A stretch of 9,965 bases of DNA from the NCBI RefSeq assembly GCF_902463975.1, contig NZ_CABQHJ010000049.1, forward strand, positions 1-9,965. The letters run 5' to 3'. A program made the translations under genes and the position numbers. Of the stretch, positions 1 to 5,873 are shown in pieces. Origin of the DNA: Phascolarctobacterium_A sp902463975. Its GTDB lineage: Bacteria > Bacillota > Negativicutes > Acidaminococcales > Acidaminococcaceae. Below the pieces are notes generated by a model. That model made no database searches. It was not told where the DNA came from and worked only from the letters and a program-made list of their open reading frames with translations. Position 1 is the stretch's first letter, and each line of letters starts with the position of its first letter.

Positions 1-52
1 AGGAGCTAGTGGGGGAGACCCCGTGGAGGTTCAAATCCTCTCTACCGCACCA
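1..52 (+). tRNA. tRNA-Leu (anticodon NAG), 3' part, cut by the window edge
   Basis: The sequence begins inside the anticodon loop (AGGA, tRNA positions 35-38) and continues through the 3' anticodon strand GCTAG. A long variable arm follows, with a GGGG-AGA-CCCC stem. The T arm is GGAGG, loop TTCAAAT, CCTCT. The 3' acceptor strand is CTACCGC, then discriminator A and an encoded CCA at 50-52. A long variable arm with discriminator A fits leucine; serine tRNAs usually have G there. The last two anticodon bases, AG, give NAG, which reads CUN leucine codons. The first anticodon base and the 5' half lie outside the window. Confidence 0.93.
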
Positions 53-64
53 TTTAAATCTCAG

Positions 65-94
65 GTCTAAGAGCATGGCTCTTGGGCTTTTTTT
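65..94 (+). terminator. Rho-independent terminator after tRNA-Leu
   Basis: A 10-bp stem, GTCTAAGAGC with GCTCTTGGGC (three G-T pairs), closes a 3-nt ATG loop and is followed by seven T. It starts 13 nt after the tRNA CCA end, so it closes the tRNA transcript and separates it from the gene at 181. Confidence 0.87.
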
Positions 95-180
95 GTTTTG
101 CTTGCGAAAGCTCTGCAAGTATGAGAAAATGTAAGCATAGTATAAGCTTCTTGAATAATTATCTAAGGGAGTGTGTGCTT

Positions 181-771
181 ATGGCATTTGATCAATTGCA
201 GAATATTAATAGAAAGACTGCGGCTGTGTGTGTAGCGGCGCTGGTAATCGGCTTTATCGCCGGGGCAGGCTATGCCTGGAGCGGCAATAAGACTTCAACG
301 CATTACAATGCGGCGAAGCTCACGAGCGAGCTGCATTATGCCAAGGTGGAAAGCGGCAGACAGCAGTGTATTGTGCAGAGTGATAAGGCTGCTTTGTATA
401 GTGATCCTTCAGGGCTACGCGGCAAGATTATTGATTATTTATCTGCGGGAGTCAAGGTTGATTATGTCGATACAGTTTCCAGCCAGGATAAGGATGAACG
501 TTATGCTGTTGTGGAGCAGCAGCTGCAGTTCCGCAGGTTTTTCGGAAGACGGCATATTATTCCTGCAGGCACGCAGGTGCTTATTCTGCAGCCAGACAGA
601 GGCAATGGTGAAACCAGGGGACGTGTTTTGGTTGACGATAAAGAATATGACCTTGATTTTTCTACTAATATGTTGCGCTTCCCGTATGTTGGTCAGTGGA
701 AAAAGGTTGAATTCAATGGTAAGCCGGGCTTTGTAAAATATAATGAGCTTTCGGACGCGAAGCTGATGTGA
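181..771 (+). CDS. Membrane-anchored protein with SH3b-like features, unknown function (tandem copy 1)
   Basis: This encodes a 196-residue protein I cannot name. The start at 181 is chosen because AAGGGAG lies 9 nt upstream and a clean N-terminal signal-anchor follows. The frame is open further upstream, but that would begin inside the tRNA terminator. Residues about 13-34 form one hydrophobic helix after RK, so the rest is probably outside the cytoplasm. Residues 68-96 (ALYSDPSG, then hydrophobic and glycine positions) and 170-191 (W-KVEFNGKPGFV) resemble the start and end of a bacterial SH3 (SH3b) domain, with a beta-rich stretch between. The next gene has the same plan, 10 nt away, suggesting a shared operon and ancestry. 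A role in wall or envelope binding is inference only; no catalytic motif is visible. Confidence 0.8.
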   Translation: MAFDQLQNINRKTAAVCVAALVIGFIAGAGYAWSGNKTSTHYNAAKLTSELHYAKVESGRQQCIVQSDKAALYSDPSGLRGKIIDYLSAGVKVDYVDTVSSQDKDERYAVVEQQLQFRRFFGRRHIIPAGTQVLILQPDRGNGETRGRVLVDDKEYDLDFSTNMLRFPYVGQWKKVEFNGKPGFVKYNELSDAKLM

Positions 772-781
772 GGTGGGCAAA

Positions 782-1270
782 ATGAGTAATAAGCTGGTAA
801 CGAGAATTGTGGCGTTGCTCTGCCTGCTGGCAGGCTTTGCCATCGGTATGAATGTTTTGGGACTGAAGGACAGAAGCTACAGCGTGAAGGAGGGCGACTG
901 CTTTTACAGAGAACCTTCTGTGACTGCGCAGCTGGCGGATAACTTCAGTAGGGGCGAGGAGCTGGATGTGACAGATAAGCTTGAGCTTGCTGCGCCTACA
1001 GCAGTGAAGGTGCTACAGACTAAGATAGTAGAGGATAAAAACCGTACTAAATATCAGCTGCGTGAGGGCGATGTCTATAAGCTGGTGGAGGCGCGCATGG
1101 ATAAGGCTAATACTCCCTGCGTCATTGAGGTGCAGACGGTAAAGGGCGCAACTGCTAAGCTTGAAGTGGATAAGGCATTGCTGCAGCCTGTTGACGAAGG
1201 CACGTGGCTGCAGGTGCGCAGCAAGGGCGGAGCAGGCGCGTGGGTGCGTGTGCAGAGCCGTTGGTATTAG
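782..1270 (+). CDS. Membrane-anchored protein with SH3b-like features, unknown function (tandem copy 2)
   Basis: This encodes a 162-residue protein of unknown function. ATG at 782 is preferred over GTG at 773 because GAGGTGG (770-776) then sits at proper spacing; the GTG lies inside that Shine-Dalgarno. Residues about 6-27 form one transmembrane helix, and the remainder is predicted extracytoplasmic. Residues 41-66 (FYREPS, SRGEELDVTD) align by eye with residues 72-98 of the preceding protein (LYSDPS, LSAGVKVDYVDT). The C-termini also match in pattern: G-TW-QVRSKGGAGAWV here and G-QW-KVEFNGKPGFV there. Overall identity is low, so this would be an old, diverged tandem duplication. Two cysteines, at 40 and 113, lie in the exported part. 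It is probably co-transcribed with its neighbours. Confidence 0.82.
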   Translation: MSNKLVTRIVALLCLLAGFAIGMNVLGLKDRSYSVKEGDCFYREPSVTAQLADNFSRGEELDVTDKLELAAPTAVKVLQTKIVEDKNRTKYQLREGDVYKLVEARMDKANTPCVIEVQTVKGATAKLEVDKALLQPVDEGTWLQVRSKGGAGAWVRVQSRWY

Positions 1271-1301
1271 AGGGTAAAGGGATTTACGGAGGTACTTAAT
1301 C

Positions 1302-1691
1302 ATGAAAAGCGTAGCTTATCCTATTATTTTAGAAAAAGAAGCTGATGGTTATTTTGTAACTGTACCTGATATTGATAGATATACACAGGGAGAAGATATA
1401 GCGGACGCTATGGAAATGGCACGTGATTTGATTTGCTTGTGGCTGCTTGATCTGGAGGAATCCGGCAAAAGCATTCCGCAACCTGCGTCAATGGAGCTGA
1501 ATGTCAGCAAGGATGCAATAGTAACCTTTGTTGATGTAAATCTTGATGAGTACAGGAAAAAATATGGTACACGTGTTGTGAAGAAAAACTGCACAATTCC
1601 GGCCTGGCTTAATGCCCGCGCCGAGGCTATCGGCGTAAACTTCAGCCAGACGCTGCAGGAAGCGCTGCTGGCTAAGATTGAGGCTTGCTGA
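1302..1691 (+). CDS. HicB-family antitoxin-like protein, no HicA partner seen
   Basis: This is a 129-residue protein with two parts. Residues 5-60 match the HicB N-terminal fold: Y-IILEKEADGYFVTVPDI, then a TQGE-IADAMEMA helix and a conserved IPQP near residues 58-61. Residues about 92-127 look like a ribbon-helix-helix DNA-binding module (KKNCTIP strand, then two helices ending SQTLQEALLAKI). In type II toxin-antitoxin systems HicB neutralises the HicA mRNA interferase and represses the operon. HicA is a protein of about 60 residues normally encoded next door. No such frame lies in the 31 nt upstream or before birA. The gene may therefore be an orphan regulator. GGAGGT at 1288-1293 is a strong ribosome binding site 8 nt before the start. 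A terminator follows directly. Confidence 0.88.
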   Translation: MKSVAYPIILEKEADGYFVTVPDIDRYTQGEDIADAMEMARDLICLWLLDLEESGKSIPQPASMELNVSKDAIVTFVDVNLDEYRKKYGTRVVKKNCTIPAWLNARAEAIGVNFSQTLQEALLAKIEAC

Positions 1692-1710
1692 TTTTTCACA
1701 CATAATGCTT

Positions 1711-1741
1711 GCAGCAGTTCATTATGAGCTGCTGCTTTTTT
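1711..1741 (+). terminator. Rho-independent terminator after the HicB-like gene
   Basis: An 11-bp stem, GCAGCAGTTCA with TGAGCTGCTGC (one G-T pair), closes a TTA loop and is followed by six T. It starts 19 nt after the HicB stop codon. It ends the unit that begins at 181 and isolates it from birA. Confidence 0.92.
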
Positions 1742-1772
1742 ACTTTTATCGAAGGCATCGTTCACTTTAGAC

Positions 1773-1801
1773 TTGACTTTTGGTTAACCTGGTGTTACTC
1801 T
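1773..1801 (+). promoter_or_regulatory. Weak candidate promoter for birA
   Basis: TTGACT (1773-1778) lies 17 nt from TACTCT (1796-1801). The -35 is good but the -10 matches only three consensus positions. The spacer contains GGTTAACC, which resembles a half of the Firmicutes BirA operator, but no second half follows at the usual 14-16 nt. A perfect GTCTG/CAGAC inverted repeat (1816-1827) lies downstream in the leader. Some promoter is expected here because a strong terminator closes the upstream unit, but its exact position is uncertain. Confidence 0.3.
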
Positions 1802-1880
1802 TTGCATATCGGAATGTCTGCACAGACAGGCTTTAGACTGATAACGAAGAGTATTAAGAGAATCGGAGAGGATGATATAT

Positions 1881-2879
1881 ATGCGTAAACGTATTTTGGA
1901 GCTGCTGCGAAACAGTAAGGGGACACCGGTTTCCGGTGAAGAGATTTCCAAGGAGCTGGAGGTTTCGCGCACTGCTATCTGGAAGCATATCCAGGCATTG
2001 AAGAACGAGGGCTACGAGATTGAGTCTGTGCCTAAGCGCGGTTATATTCTGCGCGAGGTGCCGGACCGTCTGTTCCCGCAGGAAATTTTGTCCCATCTGC
2101 AGACCAAATGGCTGGGACGCAATATCTGCTATCGTGACAGCGTTGATTCCAGCAATAACCTGGCTAAAGCATTGGCCAACGAAGGCTGTGAAAACGGTCT
2201 GCTGGTAGTAGCAGAGGAGCAGGGCGCAGGCAAAGGACGTTTATCACGCGGCTGGATTTCCCCCTATGCGAAGGGCATCTGGTTTTCCGTGGTGCTGAAG
2301 CCGCCGTTCCTGCCGCAGGAAGCCTCCAAATGTACGCTTTTGGCAGCTGTTGCCGTAGTAAAGGCTATCAACAAGATTGCCGGCGTTCATGCCGCTATAA
2401 AATGGCCTAATGATGTGCTTTTGCTGGGACGCAAGCTTGTAGGCATTCTGACGGAGATGAATGCCGAATTCGGTCATATCAATTATGTTGTTATCGGCAC
2501 CGGCATCAACACAAGCGCTTCTCCAGAAGATTATCCCGAAGAAGTACGCGATTTAGCTGTTTCTGTGGCTGATGCCGCAACGGAGCCGTTTACCAGAGTA
2601 CAGCTTTTGTGCGATATCCTCAAGAATATGGAGGACCTGTATGAAACTGCGGTTCAGGAGGGCTTTGACCCCGTGTTTGACGAATGGCGCCGTTATTCCT
2701 GCACCTTAGGTCAGGAGGTAAAGGTTATTGCCCCTGATATGACTTATTTCGGTACGGCCGAGGATATTGATGAGGAAGGCCTGCTGATTGTACGCCGCGA
2801 GGACGGCAGCAAGGAAAAGGTTGTAGCCGGTGATGTTTCTATCCGTCCGGCGAAGGCTAAGGGGAATGAGTACGCGTAA
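1881..2879 (+). CDS. birA: Bifunctional biotin--[acetyl-CoA-carboxylase] ligase / biotin operon repressor
   Basis: This 332-residue enzyme makes biotinyl-5'-AMP and attaches biotin to a lysine of biotin carrier proteins such as that of acetyl-CoA carboxylase. It is the DNA-binding (group II) form. Residues 3-57 are a winged helix-turn-helix (SGEEISKELEVSRTAIWKHI), which in this family represses biotin genes. The catalytic part shows AEEQGAGKGRLSRGW (111-125), aligning with the E. coli glycine-rich loop. R120 corresponds to E. coli R118, while R116 is replaced by K118. KWPNDVL (174-180) and GRKLVGIL, with the catalytic lysine at K185, follow. The C-terminal SH3-like domain covers about 275-325. 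ATG at 1881 is preferred because GGAGAGG ends 9 nt before it and touches the alternative ATG at 1872. coaX follows. Confidence 0.96.
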   Translation: MRKRILELLRNSKGTPVSGEEISKELEVSRTAIWKHIQALKNEGYEIESVPKRGYILREVPDRLFPQEILSHLQTKWLGRNICYRDSVDSSNNLAKALANEGCENGLLVVAEEQGAGKGRLSRGWISPYAKGIWFSVVLKPPFLPQEASKCTLLAAVAVVKAINKIAGVHAAIKWPNDVLLLGRKLVGILTEMNAEFGHINYVVIGTGINTSASPEDYPEEVRDLAVSVADAATEPFTRVQLLCDILKNMEDLYETAVQEGFDPVFDEWRRYSCTLGQEVKVIAPDMTYFGTAEDIDEEGLLIVRREDGSKEKVVAGDVSIRPAKAKGNEYA

Positions 2880-2911
2880 AATGGTAAGCGTTAATTAGCT
2901 ACAATTTCTTC

Positions 2912-2939
2912 TTGCAATATTTCCGCTTTGTGGTAAAAT
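2912..2939 (+). promoter_or_regulatory. Promoter for coaX (extended -10)
   Basis: TTGCAA (2912-2917) is separated by 16 nt from TAAAAT (2934-2939), with TGG directly before the -10 as an extended -10 element. Predicted transcription starts near 2946, about 55 nt before the coaX start codon. There is no terminator between birA and coaX, so coaX may also be reached from birA. Confidence 0.62.
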
Positions 2940-3000
2940 AAAAAAGGCTTTTATGCCGTATTTTGCGAATGGAACGCAGATTTCCGAGGAGGATCTTAGA

Positions 3001-3777
3001 ATGTTACTTGTTGTGGATGTAGGAAATACAAACATTGTAGCCGGTGTTTTTGAGGATAAGACTTTAAAGGTACACTGGCGCTTTTCTACAGACCGTTCTA
3101 AAACTGCAGATGAATTTGGTATTATGCTGCGCAGCATGTTTGCTTATAGTGATGTAGAAATGGATAAGATTTCTTCCGTCATTATTTCCAGTGTTGTGCC
3201 TCCGGTGCTGATTCCCTTGTGCCACATGTGTGAGCGCTATTTCGGTATTAAACCGATGGTTGTAGGACCCGGCGTTAAAAACGGCATTTTCATTAAATAC
3301 GATAATCCCAAGGAGGTTGGTGCAGACCGTATTGTCAACGCTGTGGCAGCCTTCCATAAATTCAGTCATCTGGGCAGACCGATGATTATCATTGATTTCG
3401 GTACTGCCAACACCTTCTGTGCTTTGCTGCCGACAGGTGAATACTTGGGCGGTGCTATTGCGCCCGGCATCGGTATTTCTACTGAAGCGCTGTTCCAGCG
3501 TGCGGCAAAGCTGCCGCGTATCGAGCTCGTTAAGCCGAAATCCGTTATCTGCCGCAACACTGTAAGCTCTATGCAGGCAGGTGCTATTTACGGCTTCGTA
3601 GGTCAGATGGAGGGCATTGTCAACCATATGAAGAAGGAGCTCGGCGGTGATGCTTACGTTATTGCTACCGGTGGCTTTGCCAATACTATGGCTGCAGAAT
3701 CTGACTGTATTGATGTTGTAGAACCGTTCCTGACCTTGGATGGTCTGCGCATTCTGTACGAAAAAAACGCTAAATAA
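3001..3777 (+). CDS. coaX: Type III pantothenate kinase
   Basis: This 258-residue cytoplasmic enzyme phosphorylates pantothenate with ATP, the first committed step of coenzyme A synthesis. It belongs to the ASKHA-fold CoaX family and matches its usual length. The phosphate-binding DVGNTN lies at residues 6-11. GADRIVNAVAAFH (107-119) holds D109, the expected catalytic base. DFGTANTF (132-139) and YLGGAIAPGI (148-157) follow, and the C-terminal part has NTVSSMQAGAIYG (186-198) and ATGGFANT (222-229). The start at 3001 is chosen because AGGAGG (2987-2992) is 8 nt upstream and the family begins at this strand; an in-frame ATG at 2953 would add 16 residues containing that Shine-Dalgarno. In the family this kinase is typically insensitive to CoA feedback and dependent on a monovalent cation (K+ or NH4+). 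Confidence 0.96.
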   Translation: MLLVVDVGNTNIVAGVFEDKTLKVHWRFSTDRSKTADEFGIMLRSMFAYSDVEMDKISSVIISSVVPPVLIPLCHMCERYFGIKPMVVGPGVKNGIFIKYDNPKEVGADRIVNAVAAFHKFSHLGRPMIIIDFGTANTFCALLPTGEYLGGAIAPGIGISTEALFQRAAKLPRIELVKPKSVICRNTVSSMQAGAIYGFVGQMEGIVNHMKKELGGDAYVIATGGFANTMAAESDCIDVVEPFLTLDGLRILYEKNAK

Positions 3778-3812
3778 GAGCAGGATTGATTCCGTCGCTC
3801 GTGAAAAAAGTT

Positions 3813-3854
3813 AAAGCTGTCGTGAGTAGCGTTTTGCTGCGCGGCAGCTTTTTT
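3813..3854 (+). terminator. Rho-independent terminator between coaX and dus
   Basis: A 9-bp lower stem, AAGCTGTCG (3814-3822) with CGGCAGCTT (3842-3850), carries an upper AGC/GCT helix and is followed by a six-T run. Only 17 nt separate its end from the dus start codon, and they contain the dus ribosome binding site. There is therefore no room for a dus promoter downstream of it. Confidence 0.82.
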
Positions 3855-3871
3855 CGATAGGAGTTATTTTT

Positions 3872-4879
3872 ATGAATATTGGTAATATAGAGCTGTCTGC
3901 ACCGTTGGCGCTGGCACCGATGGCAGGCATTACGGATTTGCCGTTCCGCCTGATCTGCCGCCGTTTGGGCTGCGGCATGACAGTGTCGGAGATGGTTAGC
4001 GCCAAGGGCCTGCTGTATAAAAACGTCAAGACTACCGAAATGCTGCGCATTGATGATTGTGAGCGTCCTACGGCCATCCAGCTGTTCGGCAGCGTGCCTG
4101 CGGAGCTGGCTGAGGCTGCACGCATGGTAGAGGCCAGCGGTGCGGATATGATTGATTTCAATATGGGCTGCCCGGTGCCGAAGATTGTCAATAACGGTGA
4201 AGGCTCGGCGCTGATGAAGAATCCGCAGCTGGCACATGATATTCTGGCGGCGATGGTGAAGGCCGTCAAGATTCCGGTGACGGTAAAGTTCCGCGCTGGC
4301 TGGGACGATAACAACCGCAATGCGGTGGAGATTGCCCGTGCCGTGGAGGCAGCAGGCGTGAGCGCTGTTGCCGTACACGGACGTACGCGTCAGCAGTTTT
4401 ACGAGGGCAAGGCCGATTGGAGCATTATCGCCGACGTGAAGCAGGCAGTGAAGGTGCCTGTGTTTGGCAATGGTGATATTTTTACGGTAGCAGACGGATT
4501 GCGGATGCTGGAGCAGACAGGCTGCGACGGCTTGATGATCGGCCGCGGCGCTGACGGCAACCCGTGGCTGTTTACCGCACTGGCGGCAGCACTGCGCGGT
4601 GAGCCGCTGCCGCAGCCGCCTTCTCTGAAGGAGCGTCTGGCGCAGGCGGCGGAGCATCTGGAAATGCTCATTGCTTATAAGAACGAAGTTGTTGCGGTCA
4701 AGGAGATGCGCCGCCATATTTCTGCTTATCTTAAAGGCATGCCGCATGCAGCGGAATTCAGAGGACGTTTTCACAAGGTTGATACGCAGGAGCAGTTTTC
4801 GGAGCTGCTGGCAGAATACAGCGAATGCGCGCATTGCTATTATGAAACAGAAAAACATTTTGCATCTGGCATTGTCTAA
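3872..4879 (+). CDS. dusB: tRNA-dihydrouridine synthase, DusB type
   Basis: This 335-residue FMN-dependent enzyme reduces specific uridines in the tRNA D loop to dihydrouridine. The TIM barrel begins with LALAPMAGITDLPFR (residues 12-26), which binds FMN, followed by IQLFGS (69-74). The catalytic cysteine is C100 in DFNMGCPVPKIVNNGEGSALM-type sequence. VKFRAGW (138-144), VHGRTRQQFYEGKADW (168-183), FGNGDI (198-203) and LMIGRGADGNPW (221-232) complete the flavin and phosphate sites. Residues about 250-330 form the helical tRNA-binding domain. TAGGAG (3858-3863) is 8 nt before the start. The DusB label rests on synteny with lysS and on general resemblance; subfamily assignment by eye is less certain than the Dus assignment. 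Confidence 0.95.
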   Translation: MNIGNIELSAPLALAPMAGITDLPFRLICRRLGCGMTVSEMVSAKGLLYKNVKTTEMLRIDDCERPTAIQLFGSVPAELAEAARMVEASGADMIDFNMGCPVPKIVNNGEGSALMKNPQLAHDILAAMVKAVKIPVTVKFRAGWDDNNRNAVEIARAVEAAGVSAVAVHGRTRQQFYEGKADWSIIADVKQAVKVPVFGNGDIFTVADGLRMLEQTGCDGLMIGRGADGNPWLFTALAAALRGEPLPQPPSLKERLAQAAEHLEMLIAYKNEVVAVKEMRRHISAYLKGMPHAAEFRGRFHKVDTQEQFSELLAEYSECAHCYYETEKHFASGIV

Positions 4880-4900
4880 GACGCGCAAATATGTTAAAAT
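4872..4900 (+). promoter_or_regulatory. Promoter for the unknown protein/AAR-like gene pair
   Basis: TTGTCT (4872-4877), overlapping the end of dus, lies 17 nt from TAAAAT (4895-4900). TGT precedes the -10 as an extended -10 element, as in the coaX promoter. Transcription would start near 4907, about 30 nt before the next start codon. There is no terminator between dus and this gene, so it would add to read-through from dus. Confidence 0.58.
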
Positions 4901-4937
4901 AATAATTTGTAAAAGAAGCATTTAGGGAGTTAAAAAC

Positions 4938-5864
4938 ATGGAAGCAGCTAATAACGCAAAACATGTAGTAAGTATCAGTCTGGGGTCATCAAAACGTGAC
5001 GCCGGCGCCATATTGGAACTGGGAGGACGCAAAATCAGCATCGAACGCCGGGGAACCGACGGCGATTTTGACAGAGCACGTCAGCTCCTTGAGCAATGGG
5101 ACGGCAAAGCTGATGCCATCGGTCTGGGGGGTACGGATTTATATGTTTATGCAGGCAAAAAGCGTTATACCTTCCGTGAATCGGCTCATCTGATTGCTAA
5201 TGTAAAAAAGACACCGGTTTTGGATGGCAGCGGCCTGAAAAATTCGCTGGAGCGTAAGCTGATTGAATCACTTGCGGCCGGCAGCAAGGTGCCGATAAAG
5301 GGCAGCAAGGTGCTGATGGTCTGCGGCGTGGACCGCTTCGGTATGGCGGAGGCATTGCTGGAGGCAGGTGCTGAGGTAACCTTCGGTGACCTTATTTTCG
5401 GTCTGAATGTCAATAAGCCGTTATATTCGCTGAAGGCGCTTGCATGGTGGGCGGCGCTGCTGGCACCGCTTGTTACCAAGCTGCCGGTAAGCTGGTTTTA
5501 CCCTATGGGCAAGGATCAGGAATTGCGGGTGGTGCGTCATCCGGAATATTTTCTGGAGAACGATATCATTGCCGGTGATTTTCATTATATAAAAAAGTTT
5601 ATGCCGGATAAGCTGCCGGGAAAAACTATTATTACTAATACAGTTACTGCTGCTGATAGAGTGATGCTGCAGGAGGCGGGAATCAAAATGCTGATTACGA
5701 CAACTCCCTGTATTCAAGGACGCAGCTTCGGCACCAATGTTATGGAGGCCATGCTGGTTGCATTGCACGGCGGTAAAGAACCGCTCACGGCGGATGAATA
5801 TCTGAAGCTTTTAGAGCATTATCATATAGAATCTTCTGTTGAGTACTTTGGTACGAAGGAGTAG
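4938..5864 (+). CDS. Conserved protein of unknown function, partner of the AAR-like reductase
   Basis: This encodes a 308-residue protein without a clear functional motif. I recall close relatives in Clostridia and Negativicutes carrying the label quinate 5-dehydrogenase, but I see nothing of the shikimate dehydrogenase active site, so that name is unsafe. Likely conserved blocks are VSISLGSSKRDAG (11-23), IERRGTDGD (35-43), AIGLGGTDLYVYA (60-72) and TPVLDGSGLKNSLERK (92-107). KVLMVCGVDRFGMAEALLEAGAEVTFGD (124-151) resembles a beta-alpha-beta Rossmann-like start. Residues about 164-188 form a strongly hydrophobic, tryptophan-containing stretch that could touch the membrane. TTTPCIQGRSFGTNVMEA (254-271) near the C-terminus is polar and could form a ligand site. 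AGGGAG is 8 nt before the start. The reductase gene follows after 9 nt, arguing for a shared pathway or complex. Confidence 0.85.
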   Translation: MEAANNAKHVVSISLGSSKRDAGAILELGGRKISIERRGTDGDFDRARQLLEQWDGKADAIGLGGTDLYVYAGKKRYTFRESAHLIANVKKTPVLDGSGLKNSLERKLIESLAAGSKVPIKGSKVLMVCGVDRFGMAEALLEAGAEVTFGDLIFGLNVNKPLYSLKALAWWAALLAPLVTKLPVSWFYPMGKDQELRVVRHPEYFLENDIIAGDFHYIKKFMPDKLPGKTIITNTVTAADRVMLQEAGIKMLITTTPCIQGRSFGTNVMEAMLVALHGGKEPLTADEYLKLLEHYHIESSVEYFGTKE

Positions 5865-5873
5865 TTTGTTTTT

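Noticed and set aside
102..130. TTGCGA-N17-GAAAAT as the promoter for the gene at 181
   Set aside because: Only four of six consensus bases match in each hexamer. A promoter is expected between 95 and 165, but I cannot place it with confidence.
82..180. Upstream extension of the gene at 181 to the ATG at 121 or to position 82
   Set aside because: The extension would begin in the tRNA terminator, lacks a ribosome binding site and would put extra residues before the signal-anchor. The ATG at 181 has AAGGGAG at good spacing.
1782..1789. GGTTAACC as a BirA operator upstream of birA
   Set aside because: The known Firmicutes BirA site needs two halves separated by about 14-16 nt. No second half follows at that distance, and an 8-bp palindrome alone is weak evidence.
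2895..2905. The 11-mer TTAGCTACAAT also found at 9601-9611, both upstream of promoter-like sites
   Set aside because: About a dozen repeated 11-mers are expected by chance in 10 kb, so a single pair of this length carries no weight without conservation.
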